Source: JAOPZW01 sp963803375
GTDB lineage: Bacteria > Actinomycetota > Thermoleophilia > Solirubrobacterales > Solirubrobacteraceae
NCBI GenBank assembly: GCA_963803375.1
Contig: CAWDMB010000008.1
Span: 372,001-436,000, forward strand
Reading direction: 5' to 3'
DNA length: 64,000 nt
This document shows, in pieces, positions 22,200-30,517 of the stretch; the first letter of the stretch is position 1; every line of letters starts with the position of its first letter. Both the position numbers and the translations under genes were made by a program. The notes under the pieces were generated by a model that did no database searches, was not told where the DNA came from, and was given only the letters and a program-made list of their open reading frames with translations.

Positions 22200-24067
22200 C
22201 GCTCGCCCCCGGTTCGGTTCGCGGTCGGGCACCCGCGCTCCAGCACGAGCGTGCCCGTCGCGTCGGTAGTCCCGGCCCAGCCGTCGGGGACGACGAGCGT
22301 CGCCTCCGCCAGCCGCACGACCGTCGGGCCGCGTACGTCCTCGCCCGCGGGCGCCTCGAAGTCGACCTCCGGGGCCGCCTCGGTCCGCCGCTCGCGAATC
22401 GTGACGACCTCGATCTCGCCGTCGGGGTCGCGGTAGCCGTAGCGCTCCTCGTGCTGCGCCTCGAAGGCCTCGCGCACGGCCGCAGGCTCGGGCTCGGCGC
22501 CGCGGACCGTGAGCTCGAAGGACTGCCCGCGGTAGCGCACGTCGTAGGCGGCCTCGCCGTCCTCGACGGTCAGCGCGTCGGCGGTCAGGGCGTCGCCGTG
22601 CAGCAGCACCGTGCGGGCGCGGTCGCGCCGGCGCTCGGCCGCGGCGAGACCGAGCGCGCTGAGCACGCCCGACGCTCGGGGAACGAGCAGGCGGCGCATC
22701 CCGAGCTCGTCGGCAATCGCGGCGGCGTGGAGCGGGCCGGCGCCACCGAAGGCCAGCAGCGCGAAGTCGCGCGGATCGACGCCGCGCTCGACGGTCATGA
22801 CCCGCAGTGCCCGGACCATCTCCGCGTTGGCGACGCGCACGATGCCCTCCGCGCAGTCCCCGGGCTCGAGGCCGAGCGCCTCGGCCAGGCGACCGACCGC
22901 GGCGCGCGCGGCGTCGGCGTCGAGGCGCACGTTGCCCGCCAGCGGCGCGTCGGCGTCGAGGTGGCCGAGCACGAGGTTCGCGTCGGTCACGGTCGGCTCC
23001 TCGCCGCCGTGCCCGTAGCACGCGGGCCCGGGCTCGGCGCCCGCGGAGTGGGGCCCGACGCGCAGCGCCCCGCCGCCGTCGCGCCATGCGATCGACCCGC
23101 CGCCGGCCCCGACCGTGTGGATGTCGACCATCGGCAGCGCGAGCGGGCGCCCGCCGACCTCGCGCTGGGCGGTCTCGCGGACGGCGCCGCCCTCGACGAC
23201 GCAGACGTCGCACGACGTCCCGCCCATGTCGAAGCACAGCAGGTCGGGCTCGTCGCACCGCTCGGCCAGCAGCGCGGCGGCCGCGGCGCCGCCGGCCGGG
23301 CCGCTGAGCACCGTGAGCGCCGCATGCGCGGCCGCCTGCTCGAGCGAGGCGAGGCCGCCGCTGGACTGCATGATCGACGGCGTCGGCAACTCGCCCTCGC
23401 GGGCGCGCTCCACGAGGCGGCGCAGGTAGGCGCCGAGGAGCGGGGAGAGGGCGGCGTCGAGCTCGGTCGTGGCCGCCCGCTCGAACTCGCGGAAGGTCCC
23501 GACGACCTCGTGCGACAGCGAGACGTGCACGTCGTCGCCGAGGCGCTCGCGCAGCGCGTCGCCGACGGCGCGCTCGTGCTCGGGGTGCCCGTAGGCGTGC
23601 AGGAGGCAGACGGCGACGGCCTCGGGCTCGGCGGCGGCCACGGCTGCGGCGAGCGCGTCGACGTCCTGGAGCCCGGCGAGGACCCCGTCGGGGCCCGTGC
23701 GCTCGCGGGCGGCGAAGCGGCGTTCGGGCGGGACGAGCGGCGCCGGCCAGGCGGCGCACAGGCGGTAGAGCTCGCGGCGGGCCTGGCGGCCGAGCTCGAC
23801 GACGTCGGTGAACCCGGCGGTGGCCACGAGCGCGGTCCGGGCGACCTTGGCCTCGAGCAGGGCGTTCGTGGCCACGGTCATGCCGTGGGCGAAGTGCTCG
23901 ACGTCGCCGGCCGGCGCGCCCGCGGCCTCGAGCGCGACCGCCACCGCGGCCATGGCCGCCTCGGACTGGTCGCGCGGCGTCGTCGGCACCTTCGCCGTGT
24001 GCAGTCGCCCGCCCGCGACGAGGACGGCGTCGGTGAAGGTCCCGCCCACGTCCACGCCGAGCAGCAT
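22196..24067 (-). CDS. hyuA: Hydantoinase/oxoprolinase A subunit
   Basis: A 623-residue ATP-binding subunit with an ASKHA-type fold. It starts GVDVGGTFTDAVLVAGG (phosphate loop 1), then HGMTVATNALLEAK and the QSSGGLASLEQA and LSGPAGGAAAAALLA segments. FDMGGTSCDVCVVEGG is the second nucleotide loop and GAGGGSIAWRDGGG the third. With HyuB it would hydrolyse a cyclic amide (hydantoin or 5-oxoproline) using ATP. ATG 24067 lies 7 nt from a TACGCT hexamer. No transporter or racemase is adjacent to indicate the substrate. Confidence 0.94.
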   Translation of the reverse strand: MLLGVDVGGTFTDAVLVAGGRLHTAKVPTTPRDQSEAAMAAVAVALEAAGAPAGDVEHFAHGMTVATNALLEAKVARTALVATAGFTDVVELGRQARRELYRLCAAWPAPLVPPERRFAARERTGPDGVLAGLQDVDALAAAVAAAEPEAVAVCLLHAYGHPEHERAVGDALRERLGDDVHVSLSHEVVGTFREFERAATTELDAALSPLLGAYLRRLVERAREGELPTPSIMQSSGGLASLEQAAAHAALTVLSGPAGGAAAAALLAERCDEPDLLCFDMGGTSCDVCVVEGGAVRETAQREVGGRPLALPMVDIHTVGAGGGSIAWRDGGGALRVGPHSAGAEPGPACYGHGGEEPTVTDANLVLGHLDADAPLAGNVRLDADAARAAVGRLAEALGLEPGDCAEGIVRVANAEMVRALRVMTVERGVDPRDFALLAFGGAGPLHAAAIADELGMRRLLVPRASGVLSALGLAAAERRRDRARTVLLHGDALTADALTVEDGEAAYDVRYRGQSFELTVRGAEPEPAAVREAFEAQHEERYGYRDPDGEIEVVTIRERRTEAAPEVDFEAPAGEDVRGPTVVRLAEATLVVPDGWAGTTDATGTLVLERGCPTANRTGGER

Positions 24068-24074
24068 CGGCGCG

Positions 24075-24080
24075 AGCGTA
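24075..24080 (-). promoter_or_regulatory. -10-like hexamer for hyuAB
   Basis: TACGCT on the minus strand, 7 nt before ATG 24067. Confidence 0.45.
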
Positions 24081-24088
24081 CCCGCGCG

Positions 24089-24511
24089 CTACGCGGCGAT
24101 CATGCGACCCGCCTCGACCTCCTCGGTCTCGGCGAGGTGCTGGTGCGACGGGCAGTAGCCGTTGTGGTGCAGCGGCGTGCGCTGGCACGCGGTGCCGCGG
24201 CGGGTCGTGGCCCGGCAGCGCACCGGGTTGCCCTCGGCGTCGAAGCCGGGGCCCGGGAGGCGCTCGAGCAACTCGAGCGCGCAGGAGACGTAGCCGTCGA
24301 TCACCCGCCAGACTCGGGGCTGGGCCTGGATCGGGAAGTGCGAGCGCACGTCCTGGAAGAGGGTCCGGGCGGGGCGGGCGAAGTAGTGGCGGTCGGCCAC
24401 GAGCCGGACGATCGTCGCCTCGCACGCGTGGAGAACCTGCTCGTGCGCCTCGCGCCCACCGGCGACGTCGCCCGAGAGCTCCCGGTAGATCGCCCTGCTG
24501 ATCTGGTACAT
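24089..24511 (-). CDS. Hypothetical protein with C-terminal Cys/His cluster
   Basis: A 140-residue soluble protein. The first 85 residues are helical (YQISRAIYRELSGDV..., HEQVLHACEATIVRLVADRHYF). The C-terminus has a compact metal-binding-like set, CRATTRRGTACQRTPLHHNG, then YCPSHQHL. This Cx7-8C...C..H arrangement recalls small zinc-binding modules. I know of no named family. ATG 24511 is chosen because upstream codons lack coding character and an AGGGGG sequence lies about 13 nt before it. The product may bind nucleic acid, but this is speculative. Confidence 0.6.
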   Translation of the reverse strand: MYQISRAIYRELSGDVAGGREAHEQVLHACEATIVRLVADRHYFARPARTLFQDVRSHFPIQAQPRVWRVIDGYVSCALELLERLPGPGFDAEGNPVRCRATTRRGTACQRTPLHHNGYCPSHQHLAETEEVEAGRMIAA

Positions 24512-24650
24512 GGCCGGTGTGGACCCCCTGATGTCCTTGTCCGCTGTGCCGCTCCCCTGCGGCCGGGCGAGTATGGAGCGCCCGTGTGAAGGCAAGAACG
24601 CGCGCCATGTTGAGTTCGTGTTAAGAGACGCGAGCGTTCACTGGGACCTC

Positions 24651-26108
24651 TCAGACCCAGCGATCGAAGACCGGGCGCTCCGCGCCGCCGCCCGTGACCG
24701 AGTGCTGGCGGTCGCGTCCCGGGTCGGTGGCGGGGAAGTCCGAGCGGGTGTGGGCGCCGCGGCTCTCCTCGCGCGCGAGCGCGTGCTCGGCAACGAGGCG
24801 GGCGAGCGGATGCGGGTCCGAGCGCAGGCTCCGGAGGTCCTCGGCGTTGCGTACGATCCCCGCGTGGCGCCAGAGGGCCTCGCGGGTCGCGCGCGCCGGC
24901 GGCTCGATCACGGCGGGCGCGGGCGGCTCGGCGGCGTCGCGATCGGCAGGCTCGGCCAGCGCGGCCACGGCGGCCCGGGCGCCGAAGACGAAGCACTCGC
25001 TGAGCGAGTTGGAGGCGAGCCGGTTGGCGCCGTGCAGGCCCGTGCAGGCCGATTCGCCGACGGCGTAGAGGCCGGGAACCGTCGTCGCGCCGTCGAGATC
25101 GGCCACGATCCCGCCCATGCCGTAGTGGGCGGCTGGCGCGACGGGCACGAGCTCGCGCGCCGGGTCGAGGCCCGCCTCGCGTAGCGCGCCGACGACGTTC
25201 GGGAAGAGCGCGGGGTCGATCGCGCGCATGTCGAGGCTCACCGAAGGCACGTCCTGCTCCTGCATCGCGGTCCAGATCGCGCGCGCGACCTCGTCGCGGG
25301 GCGCGAGCTCCTCGACGAAGCGCTCGCCGCGGGCGTCGAGCAGCGTGGCGCCCTCGCCGCGGATCGCCTCGGTTACGAGGAACCCCTCGCGCCCGCGGAC
25401 GCCGCGCAGGGCGGTCGGGTGGAACTGCACGAACTCGAGGTCGGCGAGCGCGGCGCCGGCCTGGCGCGCGAGCATGAGCCCGATCCCGAGCGAGCCGGGC
25501 GGGTTCGTCGTGCGCGCCCACAGCGCGGCGGCGCCGCCCGTGGCCAGGACGACGCCACGGGCGTGCACGGAGCGCCCGTCCTCGCAGACGACGCCGACGC
25601 AGCGCCCGTCGCGGGTCCAGAGCCGCGTGGCGCGGGCGCCCTCGACGACCGTGATGCCGGCGCGCCCGGCCGCGAGCGCGCTGAGGTGGCGGACCACGCG
25701 CCGGCCCGTCGCGCTGCCGCCGGCGTGCACGACGCGCCGCCGGGAGTGCCCGCCCTCCAGGCCGAGGTCGAGCACGCCGCGGCGGTCGGCGTCGAAGCGC
25801 ACGCCGAGGCGCTCGAGGTCGGAGACGACGCCCGGCGCCTCGCGGCAGAGCACGGCGGCCGCGCTCGTGCGCACGAGCTTGCGGCCCGCGCGCTCGGTGT
25901 CCTCGCGGTGCAGGTCGGGGGAGTCGTCGACGGCGAGCGCCGCGGCCAGGCCGCCCTGGGCCCAGTAGCTCGCCGTGCGGGCGAGCGGGGTGGCCGAGAC
26001 GAGCACCGCGCGCGCCCCGTGGGCGGCGGCCGTCAGCGCGGCGTAGAGGCCCGCCGCACCGGCCCCGACCACGGCGACGTCGGCGTCGATGCGCTCCGGC
26101 TCGGCCAT
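24651..26108 (-). CDS. nadB: L-aspartate oxidase
   Basis: A 485-residue FAD enzyme of the succinate dehydrogenase/fumarate reductase flavoprotein family. It oxidises aspartate to iminoaspartate for NAD synthesis. Visible are the FAD-binding VVGAGAAGLYAAL, the ASYWAQGGLAAAL loop, FVQFHPTAL, the active-site VTEAIRGEGA, HYGMGGI and the C-terminal AVGESACTGLHGANRLASNSL. Length and motifs fit NadB rather than SdhA. The partners nadA and nadC are not in the window. The start lies 9 nt from a TACCGT hexamer that overlaps the promoter of the divergent deacetylase gene. Confidence 0.95.
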   Translation of the reverse strand: MAEPERIDADVAVVGAGAAGLYAALTAAAHGARAVLVSATPLARTASYWAQGGLAAALAVDDSPDLHREDTERAGRKLVRTSAAAVLCREAPGVVSDLERLGVRFDADRRGVLDLGLEGGHSRRRVVHAGGSATGRRVVRHLSALAAGRAGITVVEGARATRLWTRDGRCVGVVCEDGRSVHARGVVLATGGAAALWARTTNPPGSLGIGLMLARQAGAALADLEFVQFHPTALRGVRGREGFLVTEAIRGEGATLLDARGERFVEELAPRDEVARAIWTAMQEQDVPSVSLDMRAIDPALFPNVVGALREAGLDPARELVPVAPAAHYGMGGIVADLDGATTVPGLYAVGESACTGLHGANRLASNSLSECFVFGARAAVAALAEPADRDAAEPPAPAVIEPPARATREALWRHAGIVRNAEDLRSLRSDPHPLARLVAEHALAREESRGAHTRSDFPATDPGRDRQHSVTGGGAERPVFDRWV

Positions 26109-26116
26109 CCGCGGAG

Positions 26117-26123
26117 TACGGTA
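26117..26123. promoter_or_regulatory. Single heptamer serving divergent nadB and deacetylase genes
   Basis: TACGGTA reads TACGGT on the plus strand and TACCGT on the minus strand. Each hexamer is exactly 9 nt from its start codon (GTG 26132 and ATG 26108). The whole intergenic gap is 23 bp. Confidence 0.5.
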
Positions 26124-26131
26124 CTTGCCGC

Positions 26132-27151
26132 GTGCGGCCGCTCCTGTTCCGCCATCCGTCCTCGCTCGAGCACGACACGGGCCCGCACCCCGAGCGCGCC
26201 GCGCGCATCGTCGCGGTCGAGCAGGAGCTCGAGCGCCGCGACTGGCTGGGGTGGGAGCGGCGGCTCTCGCCGGCGGTCGACCGCGCGACGCTCGAGGCCG
26301 TCCACACGCCGCGCTACGTCGCCAGCATCGAGGCGCTGAGCGCGGCGGGCGGCGGCATGATCGACCTCGACACGGTCTGCTCGCCGGGCTCGTTCGTGGC
26401 CGCGTTGCACGCGGCCGGCGGCGCCGTCGCCCTCGTGGACGCGCTCATGGGCGGTGAGGCGCGGGCGGGCGCCGCGCTGCACCGCCCGCCCGGCCACCAC
26501 GCCGAGGCCGCCGAGGGGATGGGCTTCTGCCTGTTCAACTCGATCGCCGTCGCGGCCCGCCACGCGCTCGACGCCGACGGCGCCGAGCGTGTGCTCGTGT
26601 TCGACTGGGACGTCCACCACGGCAACGGGACGAACGACATCTTCCGATCCGACCCCGACGTCCTCTACGTCTCGCTCCACGAGTCCCCGCTGTATCCCGG
26701 CACGGGCGCGGCGGCCGACGTCGGATCGGGCCCGGGCTTCGGGTTCTCGCTGAACCTGCCGGTCCCCGGGGGATCGGGCGACGCGACATGGTGCTCGCTG
26801 GTCGACCACGTCGTCGTCCCGGTCGGCCGCGACTACGCGCCCTCGCTCGTCCTGCTCTCGGCGGGCTTCGATGCCCACATCGACGACCCGCTCGCCGGCT
26901 GCGCGGTCTCCGACGCCGGCTTCGTGGCGATGGCCGGCAGCATGCGCCGGCTGGCCGACGAGCTCGACGTGCCGATCGGCCTCGTCCTCGAGGGCGGCTA
27001 CGAGCTCGAAGCGCTCGCCCGCTCGCTGGCCGCCGTGCTCGAGGTCCTCGGCGCGGCGTCGGCGCCGGCGCCCGACCACCTCCTCGCCGTCGACCCGCTC
27101 GCCGCACAGACGCGGGCGCGACTGGCCACCCGCTGGCCGGCGCTCGCCTGA
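26132..27151 (+). CDS. Histone deacetylase-superfamily amidohydrolase (AcuC-like)
   Basis: A 339-residue zinc amidohydrolase. It shows the HDAC motifs in order: HPERAARI, RPPGHHAEAAEGMGFCLFNS (the catalytic His pair), VFDWDVHHGNGT (zinc Asp and His), SLHESPLYPGTG, LSAGFDAHIDDPLAG (second zinc Asp) and LEGGYELEALA. Bacterial members deacetylate proteins such as acetyl-CoA synthetase, polyamines or acetoin-related substrates. The final active-site Tyr is present in GGY. It is divergent from nadB and shares its promoter box. The NAD link of nadB and a deacylase is suggestive only, because this class does not use NAD. Confidence 0.92.
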   Translation: MRPLLFRHPSSLEHDTGPHPERAARIVAVEQELERRDWLGWERRLSPAVDRATLEAVHTPRYVASIEALSAAGGGMIDLDTVCSPGSFVAALHAAGGAVALVDALMGGEARAGAALHRPPGHHAEAAEGMGFCLFNSIAVAARHALDADGAERVLVFDWDVHHGNGTNDIFRSDPDVLYVSLHESPLYPGTGAAADVGSGPGFGFSLNLPVPGGSGDATWCSLVDHVVVPVGRDYAPSLVLLSAGFDAHIDDPLAGCAVSDAGFVAMAGSMRRLADELDVPIGLVLEGGYELEALARSLAAVLEVLGAASAPAPDHLLAVDPLAAQTRARLATRWPALA

Positions 27152-27216
27152 GCGGGCGCCGGCGGCCGTGCGCTGCTAGCCGTCGGCCGCGGACGCCGCG
27201 GTCGGGCCCGGTCGCG

Positions 27217-27624
27217 TCAGGGCGTCGGCGTGCTCGTCGCGGGCGGCACGGTGGTCGCCGGCGGCGCGGGCTGGGCCGGGGAGGCCGGCGCGGGGGCCGA
27301 GGTGGCGGTCGCCGGCGGCGCGGGGGCCGAGGTGGCGGTCGCCGGCGGCGCGGGCTGGGCCGGGGAGGCCGGCGCGGGGGCCGAGGTGGCGGTCGCCGGC
27401 GTGACCGGCGCGTCGTCGTTCGTGAGCGCCACGAAGGCGACGGCGAGGGCCGCCAGCGCAAGCGCCGCGACGACCGCGGTGACGGCGAGCGGCAGCCGCC
27501 AGTTCGGCGTCGGCACGAGGCGCGTGCGGGCCGCGTCGCCGCAGCGCAGGCACCAATCCTGCTCGGGGCCGACCGGTGTCCGGCAGCGCGGGCAGGCGAT
27601 CGTCCCGGGCGCCTGGGCGCTCAC
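27217..27624 (-). CDS. Zinc-ribbon membrane protein with Pro/Ala/Thr repeats
   Basis: A 135-residue protein. It has an N-terminal zinc ribbon (CPRCRTPVGPEQDWCLRCGD), then a membrane helix (LPLAVTAVVAALALAALAVAFVAL), then an exported-looking tail of repeated PAPASPAQPAPPATATSA units. Topology is probably ribbon inside, tail outside. The tail comes from an 84-bp tandem repeat. Its GTG overlaps the stop of the upstream zinc-ribbon gene (GTGA at 27621-27624), giving a two-zinc-ribbon operon with a glycosyltransferase in front. The function is unknown. Confidence 0.65.
   Translation of the reverse strand: MSAQAPGTIACPRCRTPVGPEQDWCLRCGDAARTRLVPTPNWRLPLAVTAVVAALALAALAVAFVALTNDDAPVTPATATSAPAPASPAQPAPPATATSAPAPPATATSAPAPASPAQPAPPATTVPPATSTPTP
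27254..27402. repeat. Tandem repeat, 84-bp period
   Basis: A GC-rich unit occurs as two long copies separated by a short partial copy, with a period of 84 bp (28 codons). It encodes the PAPAS/PAQPAPPATATSA tail of the zinc-ribbon membrane protein. Copy number is likely to vary between strains. Confidence 0.7.
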
Positions 27625-28334
27625 GGGTCGGCGCCCTCGCGGGCGTCGGTGTCGCCGCCGCGCGCCGGCTCCATGACCGTCGTCGGCTGCTCGCCCTCGT
27701 CGGGCCGGAACTCGGGGACGGGGCCCTCCGCCGGCTCAGGTGGCGCCGGCGCCGGCGCCGGCAGCGGCGGCGGCGTGACCGAGGGGGCGGGGGAGGCGAG
27801 GCCGCCCGCGGCCTCGCCGATGTCGGCGACCGCACGGGGGCCGCGGAGCTGCAGGCCGCACGACGAGCAGAAGCGAGCCTCGCTGGCGTGCAGCGCCCCG
27901 CAGCGCGGGCACGCCGAGACGCCCGGCTCGCGCAGCTCCGTGATCGGCCGGCGGTCGTCCAGGACGCGCTCGAGCGCGCGCAGCTCGCTGTCGACCGCGG
28001 CGATGGCGGTGAGCTTGCCGCTGACGAGCTCCTCGTTGGGCCGGTTGAAGCGCTGCTGGTCGAAGAGCAGGCCGCCGAGGTCGCGGAAGCCGAGCTCGCG
28101 TACCCGCCGCAGGTAGCGCAGCCGCCGCCGCGCCCGGCCGCGCGTGCGGAACGTGGGCCGCCTCGCCTCGACCGGGTCGACGCCGGCGGGGACCGTCGGG
28201 CCCTCGAGGGCCGGCAGCGCGGAGGTCGTGCGCTCGACGGGGGCCGTCGCGCCCGCGTCGGTGTCGGGCTCGGGTGCGGGTTGCGGGGCGGCCTCGGCGC
28301 GCCGGCGGCGGATGAGCTGCAGCGGGCCCTTCAT
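27621..28334 (-). CDS. Zinc-ribbon protein of unknown function
   Basis: A 237-residue protein with a basic N-terminus (LQLIRRRRAEAA), an Arg-rich helical middle (RTRGRARRRLRYLRRVRELGFRD) and a conserved block, GGLLFDQQRFNRPNEELVSGKLTAIAAVDSELRALE. A zinc ribbon follows (CPRCGALHASEARFCSSCG), then a Pro-rich tail. The middle block suggests a coiled-coil interaction region. Its ATG overlaps the glycosyltransferase stop (ATGA), and its own stop overlaps the next zinc-ribbon gene, so all three are cotranscribed. I recognise no named family; a cell-envelope role is a guess from context. Confidence 0.68.
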   Translation of the reverse strand: MKGPLQLIRRRRAEAAPQPAPEPDTDAGATAPVERTTSALPALEGPTVPAGVDPVEARRPTFRTRGRARRRLRYLRRVRELGFRDLGGLLFDQQRFNRPNEELVSGKLTAIAAVDSELRALERVLDDRRPITELREPGVSACPRCGALHASEARFCSSCGLQLRGPRAVADIGEAAGGLASPAPSVTPPPLPAPAPAPPEPAEGPVPEFRPDEGEQPTTVMEPARGGDTDAREGADP

Positions 28335-29308
28335 GCGGAAACGGCGCCGGTGAGCGGCGCCTTCGCGACGGACGGTACCAACTCGCTCCAGGCCGCGAGC
28401 ACGCGCAGGGCCATGCGCCGCGCCGACCACAGCCCGGCGCGCTCGCGCCCCGCGACACGCGGATCGGGGGCGCCGAGATGGGGCCCGAGCGCGGCGCGCC
28501 ATGCGGTCGCGTCCCACGGCGCGCAGAGGGTCCCCGCGACGCCGTCGAGCGCGACGCGATGGACGCCGACGGGGGTCGCGAGGACGGGCACGTCGCAGGC
28601 CAGCGCCTCGAGCACCGCGAGCCCGAAGCCCTCGTGCTCGGAGGGGACGAGGACCGCGTTGGCGGCGTTGACGCGCAGCGGCACCTCGTCCGGCGCGACC
28701 CGCCCGAGCGTGAGCAGCCGCGCGTCGCCGGCGGCCTCCCGCGCGCGGTCGAAGCGCTTGCCGGCGCGGGCCGGATCGGCGGGGAAGAGCACGCAGGGCT
28801 CGTCGGGGGCGAGGCCCAGGCGCTCGCGCGCGTGGGCGCGAGGCACCGGGCCGAAGCGGTCGAGGTCGACGCCGCAGGGCAGCACGGCGACGCGCCGGGC
28901 CCGCCCACGTCGCGGCCGGACCTCGGCGACGAGCTCGGCGCTCACGGCCGCGACGAGGTCGACGAAGGGCAGAGCCGCCCGCGTGATCGCCCGCGAGCGG
29001 GGGTGGCGAACGTCGGTGCCGTGGAGCGTCACCGCGAGCGGCGCGCCGCGCAGAGCGAGCGCGGGCCACGCCGTCAGGCCGAAGTGGGCGTGGACGACGT
29101 CGAAGTCCTCGCCGCGGTGGGCCCGGCGCAGGTCGCGGGCGGCGCGCGCGTAGCCCTTGGGCCCGAACGCGAAGACCTCGACCTCGACGCCGTCGAGCGC
29201 GCGCAGCGCGCGCACCTGGTCGCGGACGAACGAGCCGCGGCCGGGGGCGTCCGCGGAGGGCCACATGTTCGTGATGATCAGGGCACGCACGCGTGGCTGA
29301 TTCTCCAC
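28331..29308 (-). CDS. Family 4 glycosyltransferase
   Basis: A 325-residue GT-B enzyme of the GT4 type. The N-terminal domain has ALIITNMWPSADAPGRGSFVRDQV and VVHAHFGLTAWPALAL. The nucleotide-sugar side has VLPCGVDLDRFGP, VLFPADPARAGKRFDRA (the K of the RxxxxK pair) and the EHEGFGLAVLEALACDVPVLAT motif containing the conserved ExxxxxxxE. It probably builds a surface glycan or glycolipid from a nucleotide sugar at the inner membrane face. GTG 29308 is chosen; GTG 29290 is possible. Two zinc-ribbon genes follow with ATGA overlaps. Confidence 0.9.
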   Translation of the reverse strand: MENQPRVRALIITNMWPSADAPGRGSFVRDQVRALRALDGVEVEVFAFGPKGYARAARDLRRAHRGEDFDVVHAHFGLTAWPALALRGAPLAVTLHGTDVRHPRSRAITRAALPFVDLVAAVSAELVAEVRPRRGRARRVAVLPCGVDLDRFGPVPRAHARERLGLAPDEPCVLFPADPARAGKRFDRAREAAGDARLLTLGRVAPDEVPLRVNAANAVLVPSEHEGFGLAVLEALACDVPVLATPVGVHRVALDGVAGTLCAPWDATAWRAALGPHLGAPDPRVAGRERAGLWSARRMALRVLAAWSELVPSVAKAPLTGAVSA

Positions 29309-29385
29309 AGACTCGTCCTTTCGCCGTCACACGTTCGCGTGCAGCATCCGCCTCGACCAGGACAACGACGCCGAGGAGGCGCCAG

Positions 29386-29616
29386 ATGGGCTACCGGATC
29401 ATGGGTCGCGCGCACGTCGCGACGCTGCGGGCGCGCGAGCGGCTCGCCGACCCCAGCGGGCAGGGGACGGTCGAGTACGTCGCGCTGATCCTGCTCGTCG
29501 CGGGCGTGATGGCCACCGTCGTCGCGTTCGCGAGCAAGGCGAAGGGCGAGACGATCGCGACGACGGTCGTGCAGAAGCTCAAGGATGCGATCGAGGGCGT
29601 GGGCAAGAAGGGGTAG
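29386..29616 (+). CDS. Flp/Fap-type pilin
   Basis: A 76-residue class III (type IVb) prepilin. It has a basic leader, the prepilin peptidase region GQGTVEYVALILLVAGVMATVV with the Glu+5 residue, and a Lys-rich C-terminus. GAGGAGG sits 6 nt before the ATG, so it is likely well translated. Flp pilins are assembled by Tad machinery, none of which is in the window, so it may be an orphan locus or may supply a remote Tad system. It is followed directly by murI with its own promoter-like box. Confidence 0.88.
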   Translation: MGYRIMGRAHVATLRARERLADPSGQGTVEYVALILLVAGVMATVVAFASKAKGETIATTVVQKLKDAIEGVGKKG

Positions 29617-29653
29617 GCCGTACGTCACCCGGCGGACGACCGGGGCGGGCGCC

Positions 29654-29659
29654 TACCAT
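29654..29659 (+). promoter_or_regulatory. -10-like hexamer for murI operon
   Basis: TACCAT, exactly 6 nt before GTG 29666; start of the murI-rph-rdgB operon. Confidence 0.5.
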
Positions 29660-29665
29660 GGCCCC

Positions 29666-30517
29666 GTGGCGTCCCGCCCCGCCGATCCCCGCGCGCGCCC
29701 GATCGCCGTCTTCGACTCCGGCGTGGGCGGGCTGACCGTCCTGCACGAGCTGCTCGTCTCGCTGCCGCACGAGGACTTCGTCTACCTCGGCGACACGGCC
29801 CGCTTCCCGTACGGCCCGCGCGAGCCGCGCGAGCTCGAGCGCTTCGGCGTGGAGATCGCAGAGGAGCTGCTCGCGCGCGGCGCCAAGCTGCTCGTCGTCG
29901 CCTGCAACAGCGCGGCAGCCGCTGCGCTCCCCGCGTTGCGGCGACGCATGATGGAGACGACGCTCGGGGTCGAGGTGCTGGCCGTCGTGCGCCCTGAGGC
30001 CGTGCAGGCGGTCGCGGCGACGCGCAACGGGCGCATCGGGCTGCTGGCGACGACGGCCACGGTGCGCAGCGGGGCGTACGCGGCGGCGCTCGCCGCGGTC
30101 GATCCGCACGTCGAGCTCGTGGCGGTCGCCTGCCCGGACCTCGCGCCGATGGTCCAGGACGGCTCGCCCTTCGACGAGGGCGTGGTCGAGACCGTGCGCG
30201 GTTACGTCGCGCCGCTGCGCGAGGCCGGCGTCGACACCGTCGTCCTCGGGTGCACCCATTTCCCGCTCGTGCGCCCGCTGCTGCAGCGCATGCTGGGCCG
30301 CGGCGTCGAGCTCGTCACCTCCGGCCACGCGCTCGCCCGCCAGGTCGAGCACGCCCTGCGTACGCGTGGGCTGGGCAATCCGCGGACCGGCGAGGGCGCC
30401 TATCGCTTCCTGTGCACGGGCGACGCCGACGCCTTCCGCGCGCTTGGCACCCGTTTCCTGCAGCTGCCCCTCGGCGACGTCGAGCACGTCGCGCTGCGCG
30501 CCGAGGCGGCGGCGTGA
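29666..30517 (+). CDS. murI: Glutamate racemase
   Basis: A 283-residue cofactor-independent racemase that makes D-glutamate for peptidoglycan. The catalytic cysteines are in VACNSAAAAAL (first half) and GCTHFPLV (second half). The N-terminus AVFDSGVGGLTVLHEL and the YLGDTARFPYGPR segment are diagnostic. GTG 29666 is used rather than the longer frame because upstream residues lack family similarity and the hexamer is 6 nt away. The stop overlaps the GTG of rph. Confidence 0.96.
   Translation: MASRPADPRARPIAVFDSGVGGLTVLHELLVSLPHEDFVYLGDTARFPYGPREPRELERFGVEIAEELLARGAKLLVVACNSAAAAALPALRRRMMETTLGVEVLAVVRPEAVQAVAATRNGRIGLLATTATVRSGAYAAALAAVDPHVELVAVACPDLAPMVQDGSPFDEGVVETVRGYVAPLREAGVDTVVLGCTHFPLVRPLLQRMLGRGVELVTSGHALARQVEHALRTRGLGNPRTGEGAYRFLCTGDADAFRALGTRFLQLPLGDVEHVALRAEAAA

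Noticed and set aside
20706..24608. A 1,300-codon minus-strand frame spanning hyuA, hyuB and the Cys/His protein
   Set aside because: Only its last 497 codons (HyuB) read as protein. The rest is Arg/Gly/Ala-rich shadow of hyuA in another frame.
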